Assembly (NCBI RefSeq): GCF_038024095.1
Contig: NZ_CP150668.1
Coordinates: forward strand, 1,488,001-1,552,000
Source: Polaribacter tangerinus
Lineage (GTDB): Bacteria; Bacteroidota; Bacteroidia; Flavobacteriales; Flavobacteriaceae
Reading direction: 5' to 3'
DNA: 64,000 bases
The translations under genes and the position numbers were made by a program. Shown here in pieces: positions 45,040-53,786 of this stretch (position 1 is its first letter; each line of letters begins with the position of its first letter). The notes below the pieces were generated by a model. The model saw nothing but the letters and a program-made list of their open reading frames with translations, did not search any database and had not been told where the DNA came from.

Positions 45040-45202
45040 AACATTAAAACTTATATTAATATTAGCTAGTATTTTTCTAATAATATATGCTTTTTATTCA
45101 TTTTTAATAACTAATAAAAATTTCGATTCTTTAAGTGGTTTAATAATTGGTTGTTGTTTTCTTGGGGCACTTTATTTTAATAATTACAGAAAAAAAAAGT
45201 AA
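45032..45202 (+). CDS. Small two-helix membrane protein (56 residues)
   Basis: ATG at 45032 overlaps the end of the GNAT gene by 8 bp in another frame. The product reads MHKTLKLILILASIFLIIYA, a charged turn (TNKNFDSL), then SGLIIGCCFLGALYFNNY and a Lys-rich end, giving two membrane helices with a positive C-terminus. No family is recognised. The tight overlap and clean helix pattern favour a real, cotranscribed gene. Confidence 0.6.
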   Translation: MHKTLKLILILASIFLIIYAFYSFLITNKNFDSLSGLIIGCCFLGALYFNNYRKKK

Positions 45203-45225
45203 CTATTTTTATAGAATTATTAAAA

Positions 45226-45795
45226 TTATAATAAAGAAGGTACTTCTACCACTTCACCAGATTGTAAGTTTTGTAATTGTATGTTTCCTATTCTAACTCT
45301 AATAAGTCGTAGGGTTGGAAAACCAACAGCAGCTGTCATTTTACGTACTTGTCTAAATTTTCCTTCTGTAATAGTTATAGAAATCCAACTTGTTGGTCCA
45401 TGTCTTTCATCACGAATTTTCTGACTTCTTTCTGGAAAATTTACATTTTTTAAAAGTGATGCTTTTGCAGATTTTGTTATGTATTTTTTTCCATTAAAAC
45501 CTATTTCTACTCCTTTTTTTAATTTTTCTATTTCTGTATTTGAAATAATACCATCTACTTGAACATAATATTCTTTTTCAAATTTAGTACTTCTTATTGT
45601 TGCAGATACTTTACCATCTGTTGTTAATAAAAGTAATCCTTCCGAAGGAACATCTAGCCTACCAATAGCCATGGTTCCTTCCGGAAAATTATACAAATCT
45701 CCTAATAATATTTTTTTTCTTTTAGCAGGATTTATAAATTGAGAGATAACACCCCATGGTTTATATAATAAAAAATGACGATGTTTTTTAGTCAA
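45226..45795 (-). CDS. rRNA large-subunit pseudouridine synthase, RluE/RluB type
   Basis: 189 residues, short, without an S4 domain. YKPWGVISQF (motif I), MAIGRLDVPSEGLLLLTTDG with the catalytic Asp in GRLD (motif II), and the C-terminal FRQVRKMTAAVGFPTLRLIRVRIGNI (motif III) define the RsuA/RluE branch. It isomerises one uridine in 23S rRNA; the length suggests an RluE-like enzyme. It overlaps the end of the aldose epimerase gene by 8 bp. Confidence 0.9.
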   Translation of the reverse strand: MTKKHRHFLLYKPWGVISQFINPAKRKKILLGDLYNFPEGTMAIGRLDVPSEGLLLLTTDGKVSATIRSTKFEKEYYVQVDGIISNTEIEKLKKGVEIGFNGKKYITKSAKASLLKNVNFPERSQKIRDERHGPTSWISITITEGKFRQVRKMTAAVGFPTLRLIRVRIGNIQLQNLQSGEVVEVPSLL

Positions 45796-46588
45796 AATCT
45801 ACCACTTTTATTTCCATAGAAAACACTTCTTTACCAGAAGAACTTCGCATATTTTTTTCAGAAAATATTTCCGTTACATAAGAAGTATATTGAGAAATTG
45901 GCTCAATACACAACATATTATCAACTTGCGTCCATAACATAAAATTATTAAAACCTTTTGTTGTAATTTTTATATCACTTTTATTAATATTTTCGAGTGT
46001 TAAAGTATCCGTTTTTAAAAAAGGATACGCGTTATGACCTGCATTATACACTTCTTTTAAACCAATTTTTTTAGAATCAGAAAAGATAGTTTCTTTTCCA
46101 GTGTTAGAGAGTAAAAAAGCAGGATGATACCCCAACATAAAAGGCATTCCTTTTTCTGATATAAGGGTAAAATTTATTGTTAACTTATTATTTACTAAAA
46201 TAAATTCTTTTTCGAATGTAAAATCGAATGGCCAAAAAACCTCTTTTTTAGGTGATTTTTCTGGAAATTTATTGTTTTTTAATAAAGTATTTTTGGTGTA
46301 TTTTTTTTGGTATTTTACACAATTGTCACTACTATAAATCAGCGAATATTCTAATTCTCGTAGTAAGCCATGTTGGTCTAAAATAGCTACTCCCTTTGGA
46401 GTTTGTACCCTATAATCATCTTTAGAAGTTGGGCCAATAACCGGAAACATTTCTATGTCTGTATTTCGCCAACCTTTACTTCCTTTTTGATGCATATACT
46501 CTGTATGATCAACTTTATAAGAAATAAGTTCTCCGTTTTCTATAGTTACAACACTTAAATTATTAACAAGAGTATAAATTGTAGACAT
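45788..46588 (-). CDS. Aldose 1-epimerase family protein (LacX/YeaD-like)
   Basis: 266 residues. VDHTEYMHQKGSKGWRNTDIEMFPVIGP at the start, QHGLLRELEYSLI in the first third and MPFMLGYHPAFLLSN with the conserved His are the landmarks of the LacX-like aldose epimerase group; IEPISQYTSYVTE near the end supplies the catalytic Glu region. It probably interconverts anomers of a sugar; the specific sugar is unknown. Paired with the pseudouridine synthase by 8-bp overlap. Confidence 0.85.
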   Translation of the reverse strand: MSTIYTLVNNLSVVTIENGELISYKVDHTEYMHQKGSKGWRNTDIEMFPVIGPTSKDDYRVQTPKGVAILDQHGLLRELEYSLIYSSDNCVKYQKKYTKNTLLKNNKFPEKSPKKEVFWPFDFTFEKEFILVNNKLTINFTLISEKGMPFMLGYHPAFLLSNTGKETIFSDSKKIGLKEVYNAGHNAYPFLKTDTLTLENINKSDIKITTKGFNNFMLWTQVDNMLCIEPISQYTSYVTEIFSEKNMRSSSGKEVFSMEIKVVDFD

Positions 46589-46697
46589 ATTCTGTTTTAA
46601 GAAACAATACTACAAAAATCTCCTTTGATTTTTAGTTATTTTGAGATACTTTTTTGTAACTTGCTCTACTTTTTAAAATGATATTATTCTAAGATTT

Positions 46698-47708
46698 ATG
46701 GCAGCAGCAGATAAAGAAAAAACAGCAAAATTAAAGGCATTACAACTTACGTTAGACAAGTTAGATAAAACTTATGGTAAAGGTTCTGTAATGAAATTAG
46801 GAGACGTAGTAACCGAAGAGGTAGACGCTATTTCATCAGGTTCTTTAGGGTTAGATTTAGCTTTAGGAGTTGGAGGATATCCTAGAGGAAGAGTTATAGA
46901 AATTTATGGACCAGAATCTTCAGGAAAAACTACATTAACTCTACACGCAATTGCAGAAGCACAAAAAGCAGGTGGAATTGCCGCTTTTATTGATGCAGAA
47001 CACGCTTTTGATAAGTTTTATGCAGAAAATTTAGGAGTAGATATAGATAATTTAATTATTTCGCAACCAGACCACGGAGAGCAAGCACTAGAAATTGCTG
47101 ATAATTTAATTCGTTCTGGCGCAGTAGATATTGTAGTAGTAGATTCTGTAGCTGCATTAACTCCAAAATCTGAAATAGAAGGAGAAATGGGAGATTCTAA
47201 AATGGGACTTCATGCAAGATTGATGAGTCAGGCTCTTAGAAAATTAACAGGTACTATTTCTAAAACAAATTGTACGGTTATTTTTATAAACCAGTTAAGA
47301 GAAAAAATAGGGGTTATGTTTGGTAATCCAGAAACTACAACTGGTGGTAATGCATTAAAATTTTATGCTTCTGTACGTTTAGATATTAGAAGAAGAACAC
47401 AATTAAAAGACGGAGATAAAGTTATTGGAAACAGTACCAAAGTTAAAGTTGTAAAAAATAAAGTAGCGCCTCCTTTTCAAGTTGCAGAATTTGATATTAT
47501 GTATGGAAAAGGGATTTCTAAAGTTGGAGAAATTTTAGACATTGGTGTAGAGTTAGGAATTGTTAAAAAAAGCGGTTCTTGGTTTAGCTACGGAGAAACT
47601 AAATTAGGTCAAGGTAGAGATGCTGTTAAAGGATTAATTGCAGACAACCCAGATTTGGCAGAAGAGTTAGAAGGAAAAATAAAAGATGCTATAGAAAATC
47701 AGGAATAA
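46698..47708 (+). CDS. recA: Recombinase RecA
   Basis: 336 residues, normal length. Walker [10 protein letters not shown] (about 71-79), [11 protein letters not shown], the L1 region and L2 region ([22 protein letters not shown]), and C-terminal acidic tail. It forms filaments on single-stranded DNA for homologous recombination and repair. No recognisable LexA-type operator is visible upstream. A terminator follows. Confidence 0.98.
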   Translation: MAAADKEKTAKLKALQLTLDKLDKTYGKGSVMKLGDVVTEEVDAISSGSLGLDLALGVGGYPRGRVIEIYGPESSGKTTLTLHAIAEAQKAGGIAAFIDAEHAFDKFYAENLGVDIDNLIISQPDHGEQALEIADNLIRSGAVDIVVVDSVAALTPKSEIEGEMGDSKMGLHARLMSQALRKLTGTISKTNCTVIFINQLREKIGVMFGNPETTTGGNALKFYASVRLDIRRRTQLKDGDKVIGNSTKVKVVKNKVAPPFQVAEFDIMYGKGISKVGEILDIGVELGIVKKSGSWFSYGETKLGQGRDAVKGLIADNPDLAEELEGKIKDAIENQE

Positions 47709-47736
47709 GTATTAAAAGTTCCAATTATTAAGTATT

Positions 47737-47774
47737 AACTGCCATAGAATTAATCAATCTGTGGCAGTTTTTTT
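47737..47774 (+). terminator. Terminator after recA
   Basis: Stem AACTGCCA (47737-47744) with TGGCAGTT (47762-47769), loop of 17 nt and a following T-run. Confidence 0.78.
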
Positions 47775-47786
47775 ATTGTAAGTAAA

Positions 47787-48323
47787 ATGATAAAAATTAC
47801 AAAAACAATTCATTTAAAGAGAGTTTTAGCCTCCAACTCTAAAGATGTTTATAAATTAATGACGGTTATTTATCCACCTGCCTATAGCTATTTATGGAAA
47901 GATAGAGGCGCTTGGTATGTAGCAAAACAATATTCAAAAGAAAATGTTTTAAAAGAACTTTTACAAGATAAAAGCCATTATTACTTTGTTCTTTTTAATA
48001 CCGAAACAATTGGTATTATAAGAATTATTTGGGACGAAAAACTACAAGGATTATCTATAGAAAAACAGGTTAAGTTACATAGAATTTATTTACACCCAAA
48101 AACGCAAAACATGGGTTTAGGATCTCAATTATTAAATTGGTTAGAGCAGTTAGCAACACAAAAAAAGTACAATGTTATTTGGTTAGATGCTATGAATGCT
48201 CAAGAACAAGCGTTTCAGTTTTATGAAAAAAAAGGCTTTTTATACCATTCTCATTGTTATTTAGAATTTGAAAATATGTATAAAAATTTTAGAAAAATGA
48301 GTCAACTCTATAAATTGCTCTAA
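47787..48323 (+). CDS. GNAT N-acetyltransferase
   Basis: 178 residues. The acetyl-CoA-binding fold is visible as VKLHRIYLHPKTQNMGLGSQLLNWLEQLA (the Q-x-x-G-x-G/A-type loop NMGLGS) followed by VIWLDAMNAQEQAFQFYEKKGFLYHS. The substrate is unknown. It starts close behind the recA terminator and converges with a small minus-strand gene. Confidence 0.88.
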   Translation: MIKITKTIHLKRVLASNSKDVYKLMTVIYPPAYSYLWKDRGAWYVAKQYSKENVLKELLQDKSHYYFVLFNTETIGIIRIIWDEKLQGLSIEKQVKLHRIYLHPKTQNMGLGSQLLNWLEQLATQKKYNVIWLDAMNAQEQAFQFYEKKGFLYHSHCYLEFENMYKNFRKMSQLYKLL

Positions 48324-48325
48324 AA

Positions 48326-48478
48326 TTATTCTCTAGAAAGAATTTTTACCATCCAAAAAATTAAGTAAGCGCCAACACCTAATCCGGCAAATAAAACTAG
48401 TAGAATAAAAAGGATTCTTATATTTTTTGCTGTAAAATTTGTTTTTGTACTTAACCATTCACATACTCCGAAAATCAT
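48326..48478 (-). CDS. PspC-like small membrane protein (50 residues)
   Basis: Minus-strand ATG at 48478, stop at 48326. MIFGVCEWLSTKTNF, NIRILFILLVLFAGLGVGAY and LIFWMVKILSRE follow the PspC pattern (gVC-x-x-l, R-x-x-f-x-l-l, g-x-g-x-x-Y-l-i-w). PspC in proteobacteria responds to membrane stress, but stand-alone PspC domains in Bacteroidota have no assigned role. It ends 2 bp from the convergent GNAT stop codon. Confidence 0.72.
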   Translation of the reverse strand: MIFGVCEWLSTKTNFTAKNIRILFILLVLFAGLGVGAYLIFWMVKILSRE

Positions 48479-48484
48479 GATTTT

Positions 48485-48853
48485 TTATTTTTTAATAGTT
48501 GCTTTAAAAGGAGGAACTTGTACTACTAATTGTTCAATTTTAGTAACAATTTCTTCTCTTATTTTAGAAGAAAACTCGTAATATAAATTTTCCCAATCTC
48601 CTTCATATTTATTGTTAGAATTTTCATTTTCAAGTAAGTTTATAACACGTAAATAATATTGTCCATTTACATCATTTTCTGGCTTAAATTCTAAGTTAAT
48701 AGCTCTTTTTAGATTATAATTGCTAAGGTGAAGCAAAGAGGTAGAATCTAGGTAGCATAAATTTTCTTCGGTAGTTTCTACTTTATAAAATAAATTCCAC
48801 TCAATGTTCCAGCCAGCAGTAATTCGTAAAGGTTGTAATGTAGGTTCTTCCAT
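48485..48853 (-). CDS. Hypothetical protein, 122 residues
   Basis: No family recognised. The chain has no signal peptide or membrane helix. It is rich in aromatic and acidic residues (AGWNIEWNLFYKVE, YEGDWENLYYEFSSKIREEIV) and ends VQVPPFKATIKK. It starts 3 bp after the dut stop and ends 6 bp before the PspC-like gene, so dut, this gene and the PspC-like gene probably form one transcript. Function unknown. Confidence 0.75.
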   Translation of the reverse strand: MEEPTLQPLRITAGWNIEWNLFYKVETTEENLCYLDSTSLLHLSNYNLKRAINLEFKPENDVNGQYYLRVINLLENENSNNKYEGDWENLYYEFSSKIREEIVTKIEQLVVQVPPFKATIKK

Positions 48854-48856
48854 TTT

Positions 48857-49291
48857 TCAAACTCCTGTACTTCCAAAGCCACCTTCTCCACGTTCAGTTT
48901 CAGACAAAACGGATACTTTTTGCCAAGTAACTCTTTCGTGTTTTGCAATAATTAATTGCGCAATTCTTTCACCATCATTAATAATAAAATCATCGTTAGA
49001 AAGGTTTACTAAAATTACCCCAATTTCTCCTCTATAATCAGCATCCACAGTACCAGGAGCGTTTAAAACTGTAATTCCTTTTTTAGCAGCTAAGCCACTT
49101 CTTGGCCTAACTTGAGCTTCAAAACCAGCAGGCAAAGCAATAAATAAACCTGTTTTTACAATAGCTCTTTCTAAAGGCTTTAAAGTAATTGAAGCATCAA
49201 TATTTGCGCGTAAATCCATTCCTGCAGCACCATCAGTTTCATAGTTGGGTGTTGCGTGTTTTGATTTGTTTATTATCTGTACATTTATCAT
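48857..49291 (-). CDS. dut: Deoxyuridine 5'-triphosphate nucleotidohydrolase (dUTPase)
   Basis: 144 residues from ATG at 49291; an in-frame ATG at 49342 would add 17 residues inside the esterase gene and is rejected. Motifs 1-5 are present: [38 protein letters not shown] and the C-terminal [11 protein letters not shown] arm. It hydrolyses dUTP to dUMP, limiting uracil in DNA. Normal trimeric-dUTPase length. Confidence 0.96.
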   Translation of the reverse strand: MINVQIINKSKHATPNYETDGAAGMDLRANIDASITLKPLERAIVKTGLFIALPAGFEAQVRPRSGLAAKKGITVLNAPGTVDADYRGEIGVILVNLSNDDFIINDGERIAQLIIAKHERVTWQKVSVLSETERGEGGFGSTGV

Positions 49292-49293
49292 TG

Positions 49294-50163
49294 TTATAAA
49301 TTGAATAAAAATGTAATGGACTCTAAAAATTCTGCTTTCCAAAAAGACTCAGAATGTGTACCATTTTTTACAATTTTAGTTTTAATATTTTCAAAAGGGA
49401 AACCATTATCACTTAATAATTTACTCATTTTTTTGGTGTCTGAAACCATTGTTTCACTTTCTTTTTCACCAGCTAAAAGGTAAATTTTCGACTTTTTTTG
49501 TGTTGCATTTCTTTTAGCAAAGTCATCTATTTTATCAGAAAACCAAAAAGATGGTGAAAGAGCACCTATTTTACCAAAAACATCAGGATATTTTAAACCT
49601 CCGTAAAATGAAATTAAACCACCTAACGAGCTTCCAATAATGGCAGTATTTTTAGCGTCTTTTTTAGTTCTGTAATTTTTATCAATATAAGGTTTTAGTT
49701 CATTAGCTAAAAACGTTATGTAAATATCGCCTTTTCCACCACCATATTTTTCATTTTTATAAGGTGTATATTCTGCTATTCTATTTTTACCTCCGTTTTC
49801 AATACCTACTACAATAAAACTTTTTCCTGTTTTTTTATATAAATTATTTAAGGTTTCATCAATTTCCCATTCGCCTATAAAAGAAGTAATATTATCAAAT
49901 AAATTCTGACCATCATGCATATAAATAACAGCATAATTCTTTGTTGTTTCGTTATAATTTGCTGGCAAATAAACCCATACTCTACGAGTATTTTCATTTA
50001 AGCCAGCTATTATAAACTCTTTCTTTAAAATAGTAACATTTGCCGATTTTGTACTCATTTGTTCATAAGCACCAAGTGTATCACTTTTAAAAACAAACTC
50101 TTTTTGCTTATTTACAGTTGTGTTCCATAAAAAAGGAAGTAAAAAAAAGGCAACTATTTTCAT
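49294..50163 (-). CDS. Exported alpha/beta-hydrolase (enterochelin esterase-like)
   Basis: 289 residues. A short N-terminal hydrophobic stretch ([17 protein letters not shown]) may be a signal peptide. The catalytic region has [46 protein letters not shown] (nucleophile Ser in GSSLG) and a C-terminal GTHSESFW with the likely catalytic His. This is the putative esterase family (D-like/Fes). It may cleave an ester of a siderophore or carbohydrate; the substrate is unknown. It ends 2 bp before the dut start codon. Confidence 0.85.
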   Translation of the reverse strand: MKIVAFFLLPFLWNTTVNKQKEFVFKSDTLGAYEQMSTKSANVTILKKEFIIAGLNENTRRVWVYLPANYNETTKNYAVIYMHDGQNLFDNITSFIGEWEIDETLNNLYKKTGKSFIVVGIENGGKNRIAEYTPYKNEKYGGGKGDIYITFLANELKPYIDKNYRTKKDAKNTAIIGSSLGGLISFYGGLKYPDVFGKIGALSPSFWFSDKIDDFAKRNATQKKSKIYLLAGEKESETMVSDTKKMSKLLSDNGFPFENIKTKIVKNGTHSESFWKAEFLESITFLFNL

Positions 50164-50256
50164 GTTTTTATCTGATTACTACAAATATAATAAATCGTAT
50201 AAGTTTTAAACAATAGATACTAATTTTATTACTTTTGAAAATCTAAAAAGGAACTC

Positions 50257-51255
50257 ATGATAATTGATGATAAAAAAATAGCTGTTTTAGGCGGTGGAAG
50301 CTGGGCAACGGCTATTGTAAAAATGCTTACAGAAAATTTAGAAAATGTTGGTTGGTATATGAGAAGCGCTACCAGTATTTCGCATATTAAAGAAAACAAC
50401 CATAATCCTAATTATTTACAAGCGGCAGATATTAATGCAAATCAGTTAGATTTAACCAACGATATTAACAAGATTGTTGCCAATTATGAGGTATTAATTT
50501 TTGCAATTCCGTCTGCCTTTCTAACGCTAGAACTAGAAAAATTATCGACTTCTTTAGATGAAAAAATAATTTTTTCTGCCATTAAAGGTATTGTTCCAGA
50601 AACAGGTTTAATTGTTGGAGAACATTTTCATGAAAAATATAATATACCACTAGAAAATATTGGGGTAATTACTGGTCCTTGCCATGCCGAAGAGGTGGCA
50701 ATGGAGAGATTATCTTACTTAACCATTGCTTGCTTAGACAGCCAAAAGGCAGGTTTTGTGAGTAATTGTTTAGAAAGTTGGTATATAAAAACAAAAACAT
50801 CTGATGATATTATAGGCACAGAATATGCTGCGATGTTAAAAAATATTTATGCCGTTGCTGCTGGTATTGCTCACGGTTTGGGTTATGGAGATAATTATCA
50901 AGCGGTTTTAATGAGTAATGCTATTAGAGAAATGAAGCGTTTTATTAAAAAAGTTCATAAAATGAAACGGAATATTAACAATTCTGCATATTTAGGAGAC
51001 TTGTTAGTAACCGGATATTCTGTTTTTTCTAGAAATAGACAGTTTGGTAATATGGTTGGTAAAGGATACACAGTAAAATCTGCACAAATGGAAATGAGTA
51101 TGGTAGCAGAAGGTTATTATGCAACAAAAAGTGCTTATAAAATTGCACAAGAAAAGAAAGCAAAAACACCCATTATAGAAACAGTTTTTAATATTATTTA
51201 TAATCATAAAGATCCTAAAAAAGAATTTAAAAAGTTAAGTGATAAGTTGGATTAA
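50257..51255 (+). CDS. gpsA: Glycerol-3-phosphate dehydrogenase [NAD(P)+]
   Basis: 332 residues. N-terminal VLGGGSWATAIVKML is the NAD(P)-binding motif; IPSAFL, KGIVPETGLIVGEHF, GPCHAEEV, AAMLKNIYAVAAGIAHGLGYGDN (catalytic Lys) and LGDLLVTGYSVFSRNRQFG are the GpsA landmarks. It makes sn-glycerol 3-phosphate from dihydroxyacetone phosphate for phospholipid synthesis. The opposing catabolic enzyme glpD lies 2.5 kb away on the other strand. Confidence 0.95.
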   Translation: MIIDDKKIAVLGGGSWATAIVKMLTENLENVGWYMRSATSISHIKENNHNPNYLQAADINANQLDLTNDINKIVANYEVLIFAIPSAFLTLELEKLSTSLDEKIIFSAIKGIVPETGLIVGEHFHEKYNIPLENIGVITGPCHAEEVAMERLSYLTIACLDSQKAGFVSNCLESWYIKTKTSDDIIGTEYAAMLKNIYAVAAGIAHGLGYGDNYQAVLMSNAIREMKRFIKKVHKMKRNINNSAYLGDLLVTGYSVFSRNRQFGNMVGKGYTVKSAQMEMSMVAEGYYATKSAYKIAQEKKAKTPIIETVFNIIYNHKDPKKEFKKLSDKLD

Positions 51256-51298
51256 TTGTTTAATTTTGAACATTATTATGTTTTATTAAACAATAGTT

Positions 51299-51958
51299 AT
51301 GAAAACAATACAAGAAGTTGTAGAAAGCACCATTAGAAAAACGCCTTTTATAGAGGAGGCTTTAAATGAAAAATTAATAAATGTTTCTTCTTTAGCAAGA
51401 ATTATTTTGCCTGAAGTATCTGCCCTTTTAAAAAAAGAGGTAAAAGTTGGGGCTGTTATGATGGCAATAAACAGGCTTTCTCCTGCCAGTGAACTTCGTA
51501 TTAGAAAAAACATTAAAAAGTTAGCCTTAGATTTAGGAAATGTTATTGTTCGTTCAGATTTATGTGATTTTACCTTTAAAAATACCACATCTTTATTAAA
51601 AGAGGTGGCAAAAATTTTAATGAAATCATCTGAAAGTTCAGATTATTTTTTAACTGTTTCACAAGGAATTTTCGAGACAAATATTGTAACAAGTAAAAAT
51701 TTAGAGCCTTTTGTAAAAGAAATTTTCGAAAAAGAAGCGCTTATTTCTAGTGTGTTAGATTTAGCTTCTATTACCATTAAATTACCGAAAGAAAATCAAG
51801 ACCAATCGGGTATTTACTATTTTATTTTAAAGCAACTAGCTTGGGCAGATATTCCTTTACAAGAAATTATTTCTACAACAAATGAAATGACAATAGTCGT
51901 AAAAGAACAAGATATTAATGAAACTTTTGCCATTTTAATGGATATGAAATTAAGTTAA
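51299..51958 (+). CDS. Conserved protein with ACT-like C-terminal region, function unknown
   Basis: 219 residues. The N-terminal part (TIQEVVESTIRKTPFIEEALNEKLINVSSLARIILPEV) is helical and the C-terminal part (about 110-215) has two alternating beta-alpha units ending in VKEQDINETFAILMDMKLS, reminiscent of paired ACT domains such as those of aspartate kinases. No catalytic motif is seen. It lies 3 bp before an MFS exporter gene and probably shares its mRNA; a ligand-sensing role is only a guess. Confidence 0.68.
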   Translation: MKTIQEVVESTIRKTPFIEEALNEKLINVSSLARIILPEVSALLKKEVKVGAVMMAINRLSPASELRIRKNIKKLALDLGNVIVRSDLCDFTFKNTTSLLKEVAKILMKSSESSDYFLTVSQGIFETNIVTSKNLEPFVKEIFEKEALISSVLDLASITIKLPKENQDQSGIYYFILKQLAWADIPLQEIISTTNEMTIVVKEQDINETFAILMDMKLS

Positions 51959-51961
51959 TAA

Positions 51962-53227
51962 ATGGCAAAGAACGATCCGTATGCAGCTCTTAAAATAAAA
52001 GAATTCAATATTTTTTTATTTGTTAGATTTCTTCTTGTTTTTGGATGGTCTATGCAATTTATAGTTATAGAATGGCAGGTATATTCTATAACAAAAGACC
52101 CTCTTTCTCTCGGAATTATTGGTTTAATGGAAATAATTCCTGCATTTTCTATGGCACTCTTTGCAGGCCATATTGTAGATCAAAAAGAAAAGAGAAATTT
52201 GTTAGCTGTTTGTACTGCTGCTTTTTCATTAATAAGTTTAATGCTTTTTATTTTAACCACAGACACTATAACTCAAAGCTGGGAAATTAATAGCATTTTA
52301 TATTCAATTTATGCATTGGTGTTTTTTGGTGGTTTTTTACGTTCTTTCTTTGGTCCAACTATTTTTTCTTTAGTAGCCTTGTTGGTTCCTAAAAAAATAT
52401 ATCATAATGCGGCAACATGGAGCACCAGTACCTGGAAAACCGCTGCCGTTTCTGGCTCTCTAGCAGCCGGATTTTTAATTAGTGGTATTGGTGTAGATTA
52501 TACTTTATTACTCGTATTTATTTTAGTTATTCTTTCTTTAATTTTTACCTTTTTTATTCAAAAGAAACCAATTTTAAACACCAATATTGGCGAACCAATG
52601 GCACAGAGTTTAAAAGCAGGCTTGCGTTTTGTTTTTAAGAATAAAGCTATTTTAGGGGTTTTAACATTAGATATGATTGCTGTATTATTTGGCGGAACGG
52701 TGGCAATTTTATCGGTTTTTGCACAAGATATTTTAAAAGTGGGTCCTGAAGGTTTTGGCTTATTAAACGCTTCCATTTCTATGGGAAGTATAGTAACAAT
52801 GTTTTTAACAACTTATATACCTATCAATAAAAAAACGGGCAAAAAAATGTTGATTTCTGTGTTTTTATTTGGTGTAAGTATTATAGCATTCGGACTCTCT
52901 TCTATATTTTGGGTAAGTGTATTGGCTTTGTTTGTAAGTGGCGCAGCAGACGGAATATCTATGGTAATTCGTCAAACAATATTACAATTAAAAACACCCG
53001 ATGAAATGCGTGGTCGAGTGTCTTCTGTAAATTCTATGTTTGTTGGTTCTTCTAATGAGTTAGGGGCTTTTGAAAGTGGCTTGGCGGCTAAAATTATGGG
53101 CCCAGTAGCAGCAGTTGTTTTTGGAGGTACTATGACATTAATTACCGTAGTTACAACGGGAGTTGTAAATCCTACGCTCAGAAATTTAGACTTAACCAAC
53201 GAAATAGAAGAAAACGAAAAGGCATAA
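51962..53227 (+). CDS. MFS transporter, EntS/multidrug-exporter-like
   Basis: 421 residues, about 12 membrane helices. FLLVFGWSMQFIVIEWQVYSITKDPLSLGIIGLMEIIPAFSMALFAGHIVDQKEKRNLL contains the motif A-type loop (landmark GHIVDQKEKRN), and the second half has DGISMVIRQTILQLKTPDEMRGRVSSV, characteristic of the EntS/MFS_3 exporter group. Likely exports a small compound; the substrate is unknown. It starts 3 bp after the ACT-like gene and is closed by a hairpin shared with the convergent gene. Confidence 0.88.
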   Translation: MAKNDPYAALKIKEFNIFLFVRFLLVFGWSMQFIVIEWQVYSITKDPLSLGIIGLMEIIPAFSMALFAGHIVDQKEKRNLLAVCTAAFSLISLMLFILTTDTITQSWEINSILYSIYALVFFGGFLRSFFGPTIFSLVALLVPKKIYHNAATWSTSTWKTAAVSGSLAAGFLISGIGVDYTLLLVFILVILSLIFTFFIQKKPILNTNIGEPMAQSLKAGLRFVFKNKAILGVLTLDMIAVLFGGTVAILSVFAQDILKVGPEGFGLLNASISMGSIVTMFLTTYIPINKKTGKKMLISVFLFGVSIIAFGLSSIFWVSVLALFVSGAADGISMVIRQTILQLKTPDEMRGRVSSVNSMFVGSSNELGAFESGLAAKIMGPVAAVVFGGTMTLITVVTTGVVNPTLRNLDLTNEIEENEKA

Positions 53228-53228
53228 A

Positions 53229-53266
53229 AAAACCGTTTTCTATTTCATTAAAAAACGGTTTTAATT
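53229..53266. terminator. Bidirectional terminator between the MFS gene and the convergent small gene
   Basis: Arms AAAACCGTTTT (53229-53239) and AAAACGGTTTT (53252-53262) form a stem with A/T runs on both sides. Confidence 0.78.
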
Positions 53267-53284
53267 ATTAGTTTCTAAAAATAA

Positions 53285-53620
53285 CTACTTATTGATTTTA
53301 AGAGAAACGATTGTTTTTATTTTCATTTTTTCTCCTGTTTCTTCTCCATCATCATCTGTAATTGCTACTTCTTTTTCTAGCCAAGTTAATTCGAAGTTTT
53401 TACCAATATAGCTATCTTCATATAAATCTATTTCTATGGCATCATCAAAATCATAAAAAAGGAATTCTTTTTTATTTTTATCTACAAATTTATAATAATC
53501 ATCTTCTGTAATTCCTAAATAAGTAGCTGTTAATTTGTTTAAATTCTGATTTTCTTTAACTGAAAAAGAAAATGATATAGCAATAAATAGCAATAATGCT
53601 AAGGAAAGTATTTTTTTCAT
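53285..53620 (-). CDS. Hypothetical exported protein, 111 residues
   Basis: Signal peptide MKKILSLALLLFIAISFSFS, then a small acidic chain: YLGITEDDYYKFVDKNKKEFLFYDFDDAIEIDLYEDSYIGKNFELTWLEKE and a central Asp/Glu-rich DDDGEETGE. No family recognised. It looks like a periplasmic beta-barrel-like small protein. The 53621-53786 gap upstream shows no further gene. Confidence 0.72.
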   Translation of the reverse strand: MKKILSLALLLFIAISFSFSVKENQNLNKLTATYLGITEDDYYKFVDKNKKEFLFYDFDDAIEIDLYEDSYIGKNFELTWLEKEVAITDDDGEETGEKMKIKTIVSLKINK

Positions 53621-53786
53621 TTGGTATTAATTTTAATTTTTTAATGAATATTCGCCATTCTTTTTCCGAAAAGAACTTGCGTAATTGCGGTGGTAAAAGA
53701 GCTATATATTCATAGGCCTTAAAATTAATATTTGGGTATAGTAAATATAAATTATTTTTTTATGATATGTAAAAAAAGTGCCTTTT

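Noticed and set aside
46590..46697. SOS/LexA box upstream of recA
   Set aside because: No convincing dyad could be found; Bacteroidota often lack the classical LexA site.
48890..48910. CCACGTTCAGTTTC as a further parS-like site
   Set aside because: It lies inside dut and breaks the central CACGTG and the right arm; coding constraint explains it.
53621..53786. Possible extra small gene upstream of the 111-residue secreted protein
   Set aside because: All frames on both strands are interrupted by stops within about 15 codons of any start; only an AT-rich upstream region is seen.
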